A stretch of 36,457 nt of DNA from Nocardioidaceae bacterium (GTDB lineage Bacteria > Actinomycetota > Actinomycetes > Propionibacteriales > Nocardioidaceae). Position 1 is the first letter of the stretch. Each line of letters begins with the position of its first letter. This document shows positions 1 through 9,024 of this stretch, piece by piece. The position numbers and the translations under genes were made by a program. The notes beneath the pieces were generated by a model, which saw only the letters and a program-made list of their open reading frames with translations, was not told where the DNA came from and did not search any database. The stretch spans positions 1 through 36,457 of the forward strand of contig JABFXA010000330.1 of the NCBI GenBank assembly GCA_013361955.1, written 5' to 3'.

Positions 1-678
1 CGGGGTCGGCTCGGGCTCGACGGCCGACGGCTCCGGTGCGGCGGTCTCGACCACCGGCTCCGGGACGGGCTCGGGCTCGGGCTCGTCGACGACGACGGGC
101 ACCCGGCCAGCGGTCATCGAGCGCAGCCCGTCGGCGAGCGACTCCCCCGGCGCGGACACGCGGGTGGTGACGCTCATCGGGACGGCGAGCGCGGCGCCGT
201 ACAGCTTCTGGTTGAGGGCTGCCGCCCGGCGACCCCGTGGCTCCAGACCGTCGAGGGCGCGGCCGAGGCTGCGCGGCGCGAACATCAGCCGGCCGTCGCG
301 CAGCAACCCGCGGCGGGGGACGATGCGGACCTCGCCGACGGCGTCCCACGGCAGCCCGCGCCACTGGCGGCCCAGGCGGATCCGGACGCCGAGGTCGTCG
401 GCGACCAGCAGCGGGGTGCGGGCGTCGACGAAGTTCGACAGGTAGTTGGCGCCGACGCCGGCCATCACCAGGCACAGCAGCCAGTCCAGCGGCGCGCCGG
501 ACTGCGCGGCCCGGGCGAGGTAGGCGATCGCCACGGCGGAGGCGACACCCCCGACCAGGGCGGCCAGCCCGGCGTTGCGGCGGACCACGACCGGGCGTCC
601 GGTCGTGGCGGTGTCGTCGTGGCCGGAGGCGGTGTCCTCCGGGGTGGGCTCCAGCTCCGGTTCGGGCATGGCGGTCAT
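1..678 (-). CDS. Membrane protein with PH-like domain, 3' end outside window
   Basis: At least 226 residues; the stop lies beyond the left edge. The N-terminus is acidic and Pro-rich (about 1-30). Two membrane segments follow at about residues 36-56 and 64-84. A soluble stretch at about 88-140 (TPLLVADDLGVRIRLG, then a WRGLPWDAV strand) looks like a short bacterial PH-type domain. The visible C-terminus is a Glu-Pro repeat tail (EPEPEPVPEP). It starts 26 bp after the ftsK stop on the same strand, so the two are probably cotranscribed. The start could be ATG 678 or ATG 669; an AGGGAG box lies 3 nt before the first and 12 nt before the second. The PH assignment rests on strand pattern only. Function unknown. 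Confidence 0.6.
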   Translation of the reverse strand, partial: MTAMPEPELEPTPEDTASGHDDTATTGRPVVVRRNAGLAALVGGVASAVAIAYLARAAQSGAPLDWLLCLVMAGVGANYLSNFVDARTPLLVADDLGVRIRLGRQWRGLPWDAVGEVRIVPRRGLLRDGRLMFAPRSLGRALDGLEPRGRRAAALNQKLYGAALAVPMSVTTRVSAPGESLADGLRSMTAGRVPVVVDEPEPEPVPEPVVETAAPEPSAVEPEPTP

Positions 679-704
679 CGGCTCCCTACGCTCCCCTGCG
701 TCCC

Positions 705-3245
705 CTACTCGGCCTGCAACGTCGCGATGACGTCGTCCAGGTCGTCCGGTTTGATGAGCACGTCGCGCGCCTTCGAGCCCTCGCTCGGCCCGACGACACC
801 ACGGCTCTCCAGGATGTCCATCAGCCGGCCCGCCTTGGCGAAGCCGACCCGCAGCTTGCGCTGCAGCATCGACGTGGACCCGAACTGCGACGTCACCACC
901 AGCTCCACGGCCTGGACCACCAGGTCGAGGTCGTCGCCGATGTCGTCGTCGAGCTCGCGCTTGGACGACGCCGGCGCGGTCACGTCCTCGCGGTACGTCG
1001 GTGCGAGCTGCTCCTTGCAGTGCTTCACGACCTCGTGGATCTCCGCCTCGGTGACCCACGAGCCCTGCACGCGCACGGGCTTGCCGGCTCCCATCGGCAG
1101 GAACAGCCCGTCGCCCTGGCCGACCAGCTTCTCGGCGCCGGGCTGGTCGAGGATCACCCGCGAGTCGGCGAGCGACGAGGTCGCGAACGCCAGCCGCGAC
1201 GGCACGTTCGCCTTGATCAGGCCGGTGACCACGTCGACCGACGGCCGCTGCGTGGCCAGCACCAGGTGGATGCCCGCGGCCCGCGCCAGCTGGGTGATCC
1301 GCACGACCGCGTCCTCCACGTCGCGCGGCGCCACCATCATCAGGTCGGCGAGCTCGTCGACGACCACCAGCAGGTACGGGTACGGCGCGAGCACCCGCTC
1401 GCTGCCCGGCGGCACCTGCACCTTGCCGGCGCGCACCGCCTTGTTGAAGTCGTCGACGTGCCGGAACCCGAACGCCGCGAGGTCGTCGTAGCGCATGTCC
1501 ATCTCGCGCACGACCCAGGCCAGCGCCTCCGCGGCCTTCTTCGGGTTGGTGATGATCGGCGTGATCAGGTGCGGGACGCCCTCGTAGACGTTCAGCTCCA
1601 CGCGCTTCGGGTCGACGAGGATCATCCGCACCTCGTCGGGCGTCGAGCGCATCAGGATCGAGGTGATCATCGAGTTCACGAACGACGACTTGCCGGAGCC
1701 GGTGGCGCCGGCGACCAGCAGGTGCGGCATCTTCGCCATGTTCGCGACGACGAAGCCGCCCTCCACGTCCTTGCCGAGCCCGACGATCATCGGGTGGTGG
1801 TCGTTGCGAGCGGTCGGCGAGCGCAGCACGTCGCCGAGCGAGACGATCTCCTTGTCGGAGTTCGGGATCTCGATGCCGATCGCCGACTTGCCCGGGATCG
1901 GCGACAGGATCCGGACGTCGGCCGAGGCGACGGCGTACGCGATGTTCTTGCCGAGCGCGGTGACCTTCTCGACCTTGACCGCCGGGCCGAGCTCGACCTC
2001 GTAGCGGGTGACCGTCGGGCCGCGGGTGTAGCCGGTGACCTGGGCGTCGATGTCGAACTGCTCGAGCACCTCGGTGAGCCGTTCGACCACCTGGTCGGAC
2101 GCCTTCGACCGCGCCTTGTGCGGCGAGCCGGGCCGGAGCACGTCGTTGCCCGGCAGCGTGTAGGTGATGTCGCCGGACAGCGCGAGCTGCTCGACGCGGG
2201 CGGGCAGCGGCGTGTGCGGCGGCGCCTCGGACTTCTCCTCGGCGGGCGGCTCGGCCTGCTCCGGGACGTCCGCCGCCTTGCCGCGGCGCTTCTTCGGCCC
2301 GTCCTCGAGCACCGGGCTGTCGTACGGCAGGTCGCCGCGGTCGGGGTCCACATCGTCGGCCATCGAGCCCACCCGGCGCCGCGGCCGGGTGCGCTTGATC
2401 GGCTGGGTGTCGTCCTCGGCGGACGCCTCCTCGCCGGCCGGCGTGCGGCCGAGCAGCCGGTCACGGCCGGCTCCGAGGCGGGCCGGGAGCTGGTACAGCG
2501 GTGTGCCGGTGATCACCAGCGCGCCGAAGAACGTGAGCAGCGCGAGCAGCGGGACCACGACGTACGTGCTGCGCAGCAGGTCCATGAACAGCGACCCGAT
2601 CACGAACCCGATCGCGCCGCCGGCCTGCTGCAGGTCCTCGGTGTCGCCCCGGTGCGGCTGCGGCATGCCGTTGGCGATGTGCACCATGCCGAGGATCCCG
2701 AACAGCAGCGCCGCCCAGCCGATGATCTGACGGCCGGCCGGGCCGTTGCTCTCCGGGTTGCGCAGGTTGCGCCAGGCGACGAAGCAGAGCAGCAGCGGCA
2801 CGAACCAGCCGAGCAGCCCGACGGAGCCGTTGACGACCGTGCGGGTGCTGTCGCCCACGCCCCCGGGCAGCTGCCACCAGACCGCCGCCGCGACCACCAC
2901 GGCCAGGCCGATCAGGAACAGCCCCGCGCCGTCGCGCCGGTGCTCGGGATCGAGCTCGCGGGCGGTGTGCCCGATCTTGCGCACACCGGCGCCGAGCAGG
3001 TGGGCCACGCCCAGCCAGACCGCGGCGACCGCCCGCCCGAGGGCGAGGAACAGCATCGCGACGGGGCCAGTCCCGTTGCGGACCGCTCGCGGCGCCGGGC
3101 GCGTCGCTGTCGCGCGCCCCTTGCCCTTGCTCGCGGGCTTCTTCTTGCGGGACTGGCCACCGGACGACCGGGTCGTGGCCGAGGACGCCTTCTTCGACGC
3201 GCCCCGGTTCCGCGACGCCGGTGGGGAAGACGTACGGGTCGCCAT
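705..3245 (-). CDS. ftsK: DNA translocase FtsK/SpoIIIE
   Basis: Septum-located ATPase that pumps chromosomal DNA during division (family knowledge). The 846-residue protein has a basic N-terminal tail, about four hydrophobic membrane segments in the first 250 residues, an acidic linker, then the motor. Walker A is GATGSGKSS at about residue 512 and Walker B is LLVVVDELADL at about 630. A C-terminal winged-helix gamma domain (FGSTSMLQRKLRVG, then GPSEGSKARDVLI) closes the protein. Length is near that of other actinobacterial FtsK. The start at ATG 3245 (MATRTSS) is preferred over an upstream ATG at 3272 because a TAGATT box lies exactly 7 nt before it, as in leaderless mRNAs. Confidence 0.96.
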   Translation of the reverse strand: MATRTSSPPASRNRGASKKASSATTRSSGGQSRKKKPASKGKGRATATRPAPRAVRNGTGPVAMLFLALGRAVAAVWLGVAHLLGAGVRKIGHTARELDPEHRRDGAGLFLIGLAVVVAAAVWWQLPGGVGDSTRTVVNGSVGLLGWFVPLLLCFVAWRNLRNPESNGPAGRQIIGWAALLFGILGMVHIANGMPQPHRGDTEDLQQAGGAIGFVIGSLFMDLLRSTYVVVPLLALLTFFGALVITGTPLYQLPARLGAGRDRLLGRTPAGEEASAEDDTQPIKRTRPRRRVGSMADDVDPDRGDLPYDSPVLEDGPKKRRGKAADVPEQAEPPAEEKSEAPPHTPLPARVEQLALSGDITYTLPGNDVLRPGSPHKARSKASDQVVERLTEVLEQFDIDAQVTGYTRGPTVTRYEVELGPAVKVEKVTALGKNIAYAVASADVRILSPIPGKSAIGIEIPNSDKEIVSLGDVLRSPTARNDHHPMIVGLGKDVEGGFVVANMAKMPHLLVAGATGSGKSSFVNSMITSILMRSTPDEVRMILVDPKRVELNVYEGVPHLITPIITNPKKAAEALAWVVREMDMRYDDLAAFGFRHVDDFNKAVRAGKVQVPPGSERVLAPYPYLLVVVDELADLMMVAPRDVEDAVVRITQLARAAGIHLVLATQRPSVDVVTGLIKANVPSRLAFATSSLADSRVILDQPGAEKLVGQGDGLFLPMGAGKPVRVQGSWVTEAEIHEVVKHCKEQLAPTYREDVTAPASSKRELDDDIGDDLDLVVQAVELVVTSQFGSTSMLQRKLRVGFAKAGRLMDILESRGVVGPSEGSKARDVLIKPDDLDDVIATLQAE

Positions 3246-3252
3246 GCTGACG

Positions 3253-3280
3253 AATCTACGGGATCGCCACACCCGTCACA
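3253..3280 (-). promoter_or_regulatory. Leaderless ftsK promoter
   Basis: Read on the minus strand, TAGATT (3253-3258) is followed by 7 nt and the ftsK ATG. TGTGAC (3275-3280) lies 16 nt further upstream and could be the -35 box. The transcript would start at or next to the A of the ATG. Confidence 0.5.
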
Positions 3281-3321
3281 TGCTTCACACGCCGGTTGGA
3301 TGGGCGCGGCTCCGCCACGGC

Positions 3322-3516
3322 GCTGGTTGAGGTGCGAGCGAAGCGAGCCTCGAAACCAGCCCGGACGCTGGGCAGCGACCCAGCGGGAGCGTCCGCCGCC
3401 GATCCTGTCTGGACTGAGGAGCAGGGCACTCCGGAGGAGCGAAGCGGAGGAGGGGTGACCTGCGACGAGGGAAGACAGGATCTTCGACGCGGCGGACACG
3501 CGCGAGCGAAGCGAGC
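3322..3516. repeat. Cluster of intergenic inverted repeats upstream of ftsK
   Basis: Three structures are packed together. A first stem pairs GCTGGTT (3322-3328) with AACCAGC (3354-3360), with inner GAGG/CCTC. A second pairs CGGACGCT (3362-3369) with AGCGTCCG (3389-3396), and overlaps a CGCTGGG/CCCAGCG hairpin (3366-3385). A third pairs GATCCTGTCT (3401-3410) with AGACAGGATC (3473-3482), continuing outward through GCGTCCGCCG and CGGCGGACACGC. The core GAGCGAAGCG occurs at 3336-3345, 3437-3446 and 3504-3513. Reading frames pass through it but give low-complexity Arg/Ala peptides, so it is called non-coding. It fills most of the 299-bp gap 3246-3544. Confidence 0.75.
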
Positions 3517-3544
3517 GCAGACAGCGCTGTGCCAGGCTCGGCGG

Positions 3545-4240
3545 ATGCCGGTGGTGCCGGGGTTCCTGCCGTCCACGTCGGGGTTCCACTTCCCCAACGC
3601 GTTCCCGCACGTGCCGGCGCTGACCGTGCGGCTGCTCGGGCAGCGGATCGGGCTGGGGGACGCGGCCAACGGGCTCTGCGGCGGGATGACGTACGCCGCC
3701 CGCGACCTGCACCAGGCCGGGCGGGAGCCGCCGCCGGACACCACGCCACCGTCGAGCGGGCCGCTGTTCGACTACCTGGTGGAGCGGATCTTCGCCAGCT
3801 TCGACCTGCCCCGCGGCGTGCTCACCTACCTGCACCTCATGCAGCCGGGCCTGCCCGACGGCGAGACCTGGCTGTCCGAGCACGGGCTCGCGCCGCACGG
3901 CCGGTCCTGGGTCACCGTGAAGGAGGCCTGGCCGCTGGTACGTCGCGACGTCGACGCCGGCCGGCCCTCGCCGTTGGGGCTGGTCCAGGTCCGCTCTGCC
4001 GACCCGCGACGGCTCGGCGAGCACCACCAGGTGCTGGTCTACGGGTACCACCTCGACGACGACCGGGTCACGCTGCGCGTCTACGACCCGAACCACCCCG
4101 ACGACGACGGCGTCACGCTGGCCTTCGACGCCTCGCAGCCCGACCTGCCGACGGCCGTCCAGCGGTCGCCCGGCGGCCGGCCGGTGCTGGCGTTCTTCCG
4201 GACCCGGTACCGCTACCGCCGCCCGCCCGCGTTCGGCTGA
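3545..4240 (+). CDS. Hypothetical protein, possible papain-like cysteine protease fold
   Basis: A 231-residue soluble protein with no signal peptide. I do not recognise a named family. Three positions are spaced like a papain-type triad: Cys45 in NGLCGGM at the start of a helix, His160/His161 in EHHQVLVYGY on a strand, and Asp181/Asn183 in YDPNHPDDDG. This order (Cys, His, Asp/Asn) is that of C39/papain folds; activity is inference. The start is ATG 3545, because the in-frame ORF upstream runs through the repeat cluster. A CAGGCT box 6 nt before the ATG could give a leaderless mRNA. The diguanylate cyclase gene follows 58 bp downstream on the same strand. Confidence 0.6.
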   Translation: MPVVPGFLPSTSGFHFPNAFPHVPALTVRLLGQRIGLGDAANGLCGGMTYAARDLHQAGREPPPDTTPPSSGPLFDYLVERIFASFDLPRGVLTYLHLMQPGLPDGETWLSEHGLAPHGRSWVTVKEAWPLVRRDVDAGRPSPLGLVQVRSADPRRLGEHHQVLVYGYHLDDDRVTLRVYDPNHPDDDGVTLAFDASQPDLPTAVQRSPGGRPVLAFFRTRYRYRRPPAFG

Positions 4241-4298
4241 CCGCACCGAACCTCCCCGATCGCCGGTCCGGACCGCCGCGATCCGGGACAATTGCCGC

Positions 4299-5900
4299 GT
4301 GACCCTCACCGAGACGGCCGCGCACGTCATGGGCCTGGCCCAGGACGGCAAGCCCGAGGAGGCCCTGCGCCTGGCCGACGCCGCCCTGGCCGAGGCGTCC
4401 GCGCACCTACCGTCCGCCCAGGCCGCGCTCTGGTACGCCGTCTCGGTGGCCCGGCACATCCAGGGCGACAACGCCGCGGCGTACGCCGCCTGCGACCGGT
4501 GCATCGCGCTCGCCGTCGAGGCCGACGACGCCGGCTGGACGTCCAACGGGCTGTCCCTGCGGGCGATGGCCCAGGCCCGCCAGGACCGGGTGGAGCCGGC
4601 CCTGATCGACCTGGCCCGTGCCGAGGTGGAGCTGGCCGCGTGCGACGACCGGGGGCTGCGCTGCTGGGCGCACACCGGCCTCGGCTACGCCTACCTCGAG
4701 CTAAGGCTCTACGAGCTCGCGGAGCCGCACCTGGTGCGGGCCCAGGAGCTCGACGCCAGCCCGATCCCGCTGCCGACCGCGCCCGTCATCGACCTGATGA
4801 ACCTCGCCGAGCTGCACCTGCGCTGGGCCGACGAGCTGGAGCGGGTGTTCCCGGGCGCCGAGCGGGCCGAGGAGATCTTCCGGCACCGGCGGGACGGGCA
4901 CGGGTACGCCGTGCGGGCCGTCGACGCCGCGGGCGACGCGAGCAGCGGCGAGCTCCTCGCCGCCTGCCGCGCGATGGAGCTCTGCGCCCGCCCCCGCGAG
5001 CGGGCCCGGCAGTCGCTCGACGAGCTGTGGCAGGCGTTCCAGGCCGAGGACCACCCCGACTACGCCGGCAGCCGTGCCGTCGTCGGCGGCGCGCTGGCGC
5101 GGGCGCTGTGGGCGCTCGGCGACCGCGAGGAGGCCGCCCAGGTGGCGCGCGAGGCCGCGACGTTCTCGACCACCGCCAGTGACTGGCAGGTGGTGGCCAG
5201 CGCCCAGTGGCTGGTCGTGGAGATGGAGGCCCAGCTCGGGGTCGCCGGCGCGGCCGCCGGACGCTCGTACGCGCAGCTGCTCTCCCGGGTGCTCTGGAAG
5301 CAGCGGCTCAGCACCCTCCAGGGCGCGCAGGCCGCGCTGCAGGTGGAGCGGCTGAACCGGGAGACGCTGCTCGCCCAGCGCGCCTCGCTCGAGGACCCGC
5401 TGACCGGCGTCGGCAACCGCCGCGCGCTCGACGACGCGCTCCGCAGCCTGCAGGGCGAGCTCGACGACCTGCCCCCGGTCGGCGGCCGCCGGTACGGCGA
5501 CGACCTGCAGGTGAGCCTGCTGATGGTCGATCTCGACGACTTCAAGGAGATCAACGACACCTACGGGCACGTGGTCGGCGACCAGGTGCTGTGCACGGTG
5601 GCGATGGCGATCCGCGGGGTGGCCCGGGCCGACGACCTGGTGGCCCGGCTCGGCGGCGACGAGTTCGTGGTCCTCGCGCGCGGCGCCGACCTGGACACCG
5701 GCCTGGTGCTGGCCGACCGGGTCCGCGAGGCCGTCGACGCGCTCGAGGTGGGCTCGACCGGCCGCCACGTCCGGCTCCGGTCCAGCGTCGGCGTCGCGAG
5801 CACCGACCGGGCGTTCGAGCCGCGCGCGCTGATGGACGCCGCGGACCGCGACATGTACGCCGACAAGGCCCGCAACCGGCGCGGCGCCGAGCCGGCCTGA
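4299..5900 (+). CDS. Diguanylate cyclase with TPR-like sensor region (GGDEF)
   Basis: Makes cyclic di-GMP from two GTP. The 533-residue protein has an all-helical N-terminal region (about 1-350) rich in Ala, Leu and Glu, resembling TPR repeats, and no membrane segment. The GGDEF domain starts with DPLTGVGNRR at about 366. Asp/Asn metal and base contacts are visible in LLMVDLDDFKEINDTYGH. The active-site loop GGDEF (452-456) is intact, and the product-inhibition I-site RADD (443-446) lies five residues before it, so the enzyme is probably active and feedback-inhibited. No EAL or HD-GYP domain is present. Start is GTG 4299, with GACAAT 6 nt upstream. It converges on rnj with a 14-bp gap. Confidence 0.9.
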   Translation: MTLTETAAHVMGLAQDGKPEEALRLADAALAEASAHLPSAQAALWYAVSVARHIQGDNAAAYAACDRCIALAVEADDAGWTSNGLSLRAMAQARQDRVEPALIDLARAEVELAACDDRGLRCWAHTGLGYAYLELRLYELAEPHLVRAQELDASPIPLPTAPVIDLMNLAELHLRWADELERVFPGAERAEEIFRHRRDGHGYAVRAVDAAGDASSGELLAACRAMELCARPRERARQSLDELWQAFQAEDHPDYAGSRAVVGGALARALWALGDREEAAQVAREAATFSTTASDWQVVASAQWLVVEMEAQLGVAGAAAGRSYAQLLSRVLWKQRLSTLQGAQAALQVERLNRETLLAQRASLEDPLTGVGNRRALDDALRSLQGELDDLPPVGGRRYGDDLQVSLLMVDLDDFKEINDTYGHVVGDQVLCTVAMAIRGVARADDLVARLGGDEFVVLARGADLDTGLVLADRVREAVDALEVGSTGRHVRLRSSVGVASTDRAFEPRALMDAADRDMYADKARNRRGAEPA

Positions 5901-5914
5901 CCAGTACCCCCGGG

Positions 5915-7600
5915 CTACGCCTCGACGACCACCGGGATGATCATCGGGCGGCGGCGGTGCGCGTTGGACACCCACCGGCCGATCACCCGCCGGATGGTCT
6001 GCTGCAGCTGGTAGGTGTCGTCGACGCCGTCGCGGGACGCCTGGTCGAGCGCGTCGATGATCGGCTGCTTGATCGAGTCGAAGATCGTGTCGTCCTCGGC
6101 GAAGCCGCGGGCGTGGATCTCCGGGCCGCCGGCCACCTTGCCGGTCACCGAGTCGATCACCACGACGACGGAGATGAAGCCCTCCTCACCGAGGATCCGG
6201 CGGTCCTTCAGCGACGACTCGGTGATGTCGCCGACCGACGAGCCGTCGACGAACACGTAGCCGCACTCGACCTTGCCGGCGACCGCCGCCTTGCCGTCGA
6301 CCAGGTCGACGACCACGCCGTCCTCGGCGACCACGACGTTCGGCACCCCGGTGGAGCGGGCGAGGTCGGCGTTCGCCTTCATGTGCCGGATCTCGCCGTG
6401 CACCGGCATCACGTTGCTGGGCCGGACCACGTTGTAGCAGTAGAGCAGCTCGCCGGCCGACGCGTGCCCGGACACGTGCACGAGCGCGTTGCCCTTGTGC
6501 ACCACCGTCGCGCCCCACCGGGTGAGGCCGTTGATCACCCGGTAGACGGCGTTCTCGTTGCCGGGGATCAGCGAGGAGGCGAGCACCACGGTGTCGCCCT
6601 CCTCGAGGTGCACGAAGTTGTGGTTGCGCTGCGCGATCCGCGACAGCGCCGAGAGCGGCTCGCCCTGCGACCCGGTGGAGATCAGCACCGTGCGCTCGGG
6701 CGGCAGGTCGGCGAGCTCCTTGGCGTCGACCAGGGTGTTCGGCGGCACCTTGAGATAGCCGAGGTCGCGGGCCACGCCCATGTTGCGGACCATCGAGCGG
6801 CCGACGTACGCCACCTTGCGGCCGTGCGCGACCGCGGCGTCCATCACCTGCTGCACGCGGTGCACGTGGGAGGCGAAGCAGGCCACGATGACCCGCTGGT
6901 CGGCCTGCCGGAACACCCGGTCGAGCACCGGGGTGATGTCCTTCTCCGCGGTCGTGAAGCCGGGTACCTCGGCGTTGGTGGAGTCGACCATGAACAGGTC
7001 GACGCCCTCCTCGCCGAGCCGGGCGAACGCTCGCAGGTCGGTGATCCGGCCGTCCAGCGGCAGCTGGTCCATCTTGAAGTCGCCGGTGTGCAGCACGGTG
7101 CCGGCGCCGGTGCGAATGGCGACCGCGAGCGCGTCGGGGATGGAGTGGTTGACCGCGACGAACTCCAGCTGGAACGGGCCGAAGGCGATCGTGTCGCCCT
7201 CCTTGACCTCGTGCTGCGCGGTCTCCTTGAGCCGGTGCTCGCGCAGCTTCGACATCAACAGCGCGAGGGTCAGCTTCGACCCGACCAGCGGGATGTCGCC
7301 GCGCTCGCGGAGCAGGTACGGCACCGCGCCGATGTGGTCCTCGTGCCCGTGCGTGAGCACCAGCGCGTCGATGGCGTCGAGGCGGTCCCGGATCGGCTCG
7401 AAGTCCGGGAGGATCAGGTCGACGCCGGGGTGGTGGTCCTCGGGGAACAGCACGCCGCAGTCGACGACGAGCAGCCGGCCGGCGTACTCGAAGACCGTCA
7501 TGTTGCGGCCCACTTCGCCGAGGCCGCCGAGCGGGATCACCCGCAGGCCGTTCTCGACGAGCGGGCGCGGCGCGGCGAGCTCGGGATGGGGATGACTCAT
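5915..7600 (-). CDS. rnj: Ribonuclease J
   Basis: Metallo-beta-lactamase/beta-CASP exo- and endoribonuclease that works in mRNA decay and rRNA maturation. It is 561 residues, the usual length. The zinc-binding motif is H84-G-H86-E-D88-H89. VDSTNAEVPGFTTAEK belongs to the beta-CASP insertion, and a later PVHGEIRHM and a C-terminal region (to VVVEA) complete the fold. Start is ATG 7600 with AAAGG 6 nt upstream. It is last in the thyA-dfrA-dapA-rnj run, 19 bp after dapA; dapA-rnj adjacency is typical of actinobacteria. It shares its cell role with pnp further right in the window. Confidence 0.96.
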   Translation of the reverse strand: MSHPHPELAAPRPLVENGLRVIPLGGLGEVGRNMTVFEYAGRLLVVDCGVLFPEDHHPGVDLILPDFEPIRDRLDAIDALVLTHGHEDHIGAVPYLLRERGDIPLVGSKLTLALLMSKLREHRLKETAQHEVKEGDTIAFGPFQLEFVAVNHSIPDALAVAIRTGAGTVLHTGDFKMDQLPLDGRITDLRAFARLGEEGVDLFMVDSTNAEVPGFTTAEKDITPVLDRVFRQADQRVIVACFASHVHRVQQVMDAAVAHGRKVAYVGRSMVRNMGVARDLGYLKVPPNTLVDAKELADLPPERTVLISTGSQGEPLSALSRIAQRNHNFVHLEEGDTVVLASSLIPGNENAVYRVINGLTRWGATVVHKGNALVHVSGHASAGELLYCYNVVRPSNVMPVHGEIRHMKANADLARSTGVPNVVVAEDGVVVDLVDGKAAVAGKVECGYVFVDGSSVGDITESSLKDRRILGEEGFISVVVVIDSVTGKVAGGPEIHARGFAEDDTIFDSIKQPIIDALDQASRDGVDDTYQLQQTIRRVIGRWVSNAHRRRPMIIPVVVEA

Positions 7601-7619
7601 GGAGACCTTTCGCTGTCGG

Positions 7620-8525
7620 TCAGTCGAGGAGCCCGAGCGCGACCAGCTCGGCACGGACCCGCCCGGCGAGGGCGTCGTCCGCGGGCACGAGCGGCAGGCG
7701 GACGTTGCGGTTCGTCAGCACGCCCATCTGCTCGAGCGCAGCCTTGGCTGTCATCGCCCCCTGGGCGGTGGTCATGATCGTGGTCACCAGCGGCGCCAGC
7801 CGCCGGTACGTCGCGAGCGCCTCGGGCAGGTCGCCGCGGTCGACGGCGTCGACGAGCGCGCGGTAGTGGTCGCCGGCGACGTGCCCGACCACGGACACGA
7901 TGCCGCAGCCGCCGTGCGTCAGCCAGCCGAGGTTGAGGACGTCGTCGCCGGAGTAGAAGGACAGGCCGGTCTCGTCCATGATCCGCACGCCGCGGAACAA
8001 GTCGCCGACCGCGTCCTTGACCGCGACCACCCGCTCGTGGCCCGCGACGCGGTGGTAGGTCTCCTCGGCGATCTTGGTGCCGGCGCGCCCAGGGATGTCG
8101 TAGAGCATCACCGGCAGCCCGCTGGCGTTGGCGACCGTCTCGAAGTGCGCGGCCAGCCCCTCCTGCGTGGGCTTGTTGTAGTACGGCGTCACCACCAGCA
8201 GCCCGTCGGCGCCGACCTTCTCGGCCTGCACGGCGAGCTCCACGGAGTGCGCGGTGTTGTTGGTGCCCACCCCCGCGACCACCTGGACCCGGTCGCCGAC
8301 GGCCTCGACGACCGCGCGGAGGATGTTCGCGTCCTCCTCGGTGCTGGTGGTCGGCGACTCGCCCGTCGTACCGGACACCACGACGCCGTCGTGGCCGTGG
8401 TCGGCGAGGTGCTCGGCCACCCGCGCGGTGCCCTCGAGGTCGACCGACCCGTCGTCGTGGAACGCGGTCACCATCGCGGTGAGCACCCGTCCGAACGGGG
8501 CAGGAGGAAGCGTGCCGGTGCTCAT
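7620..8525 (-). CDS. dapA: 4-hydroxy-tetrahydrodipicolinate synthase
   Basis: Condenses pyruvate with aspartate semialdehyde in the first committed step of diaminopimelate/lysine synthesis. The 301-residue TIM barrel has the pyruvate-binding SGTTGESPT motif at about 51-59, the catalytic Tyr pair at 115/116 in TPYYNKP, and the Schiff-base Lys170 in VVAVKDAVGD. The start MSTGTLPP at ATG 8525 lies 10 bp after the dfrA stop. Its pathway partner dapB is also in this window (25197-25961), as is usual in the actinobacterial gene order. Confidence 0.97.
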   Translation of the reverse strand: MSTGTLPPAPFGRVLTAMVTAFHDDGSVDLEGTARVAEHLADHGHDGVVVSGTTGESPTTSTEEDANILRAVVEAVGDRVQVVAGVGTNNTAHSVELAVQAEKVGADGLLVVTPYYNKPTQEGLAAHFETVANASGLPVMLYDIPGRAGTKIAEETYHRVAGHERVVAVKDAVGDLFRGVRIMDETGLSFYSGDDVLNLGWLTHGGCGIVSVVGHVAGDHYRALVDAVDRGDLPEALATYRRLAPLVTTIMTTAQGAMTAKAALEQMGVLTNRNVRLPLVPADDALAGRVRAELVALGLLD

Positions 8526-8535
8526 GGGCCTCAGG

Positions 8536-9024
8536 CTATCGCCCGGCGCGCTCCAGCCAGACCCACGCGTACCCGTCGCGCTCCTCCCGGCGGGTCTCCC
8601 GCCACTCCGACCGGTCGAACTCCGGGTAGTGCGTGTCCCCCGCGGGCGACACGTGCACCTCGGTGAGCACCTGGTGGGTGGCGTACGGCATCGCGGCGGC
8701 GTACACCTGGGTGCCCCCGCCGATCATGATGTCGCCGTCGAAGCCACGAGCCAGCTCGAGAGCCTCCTCGATGCTGCCGGCGACGAACACCCCGTCGGCG
8801 TGCCAGCCGGGAGTGCGGGTGACCACGACGTTCGTGCGGTACGGCAGCGGGTGCCCGATCCCCTCGTACGTCGTCCGTCCCATCACCACGGTGTTGCCGC
8901 GGGTGGTCTCGCGGAAGTGCTTGAGGTCCTCCGAGATGTGCCAGGGGATGTCGCCGCCGAGCCCGATCACGCCGTTGTCGGCCACGGCCGCGACCATCAC
9001 GACCCTCTTGTCCGGACGGCTCAT
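8536..9024 (-). CDS. dfrA: Dihydrofolate reductase
   Basis: Reduces dihydrofolate to tetrahydrofolate with NADPH, regenerating the cofactor oxidised by thymidylate synthase. It has 162 residues, normal for the family. Seen: [19 protein letters not shown] at the N-terminus, [14 protein letters not shown] (NADPH-binding loop) and [14 protein letters not shown]. Its ATG overlaps the thyA stop (ATGA, 9021-9024), so the two are translationally coupled, which suits enzymes of one cycle. Confidence 0.97.
   Translation of the reverse strand: MSRPDKRVVMVAAVADNGVIGLGGDIPWHISEDLKHFRETTRGNTVVMGRTTYEGIGHPLPYRTNVVVTRTPGWHADGVFVAGSIEEALELARGFDGDIMIGGGTQVYAAAMPYATHQVLTEVHVSPAGDTHYPEFDRSEWRETRREERDGYAWVWLERAGR

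Noticed and set aside
237-3458. Long plus-strand ORF of over 1000 codons
   Set aside because: Arg/His/Asp-rich antisense shadow of ftsK caused by high GC at third positions; no domain sense.
3296-3544. N-terminal extension of the papain-like ORF
   Set aside because: It translates the intergenic repeat cluster into low-complexity sequence; ATG 3545 is the better start.
5207-7777. Plus-strand ORF of about 850 codons
   Set aside because: Out-of-frame over the GGDEF gene and then antisense to rnj, both with clear motifs.
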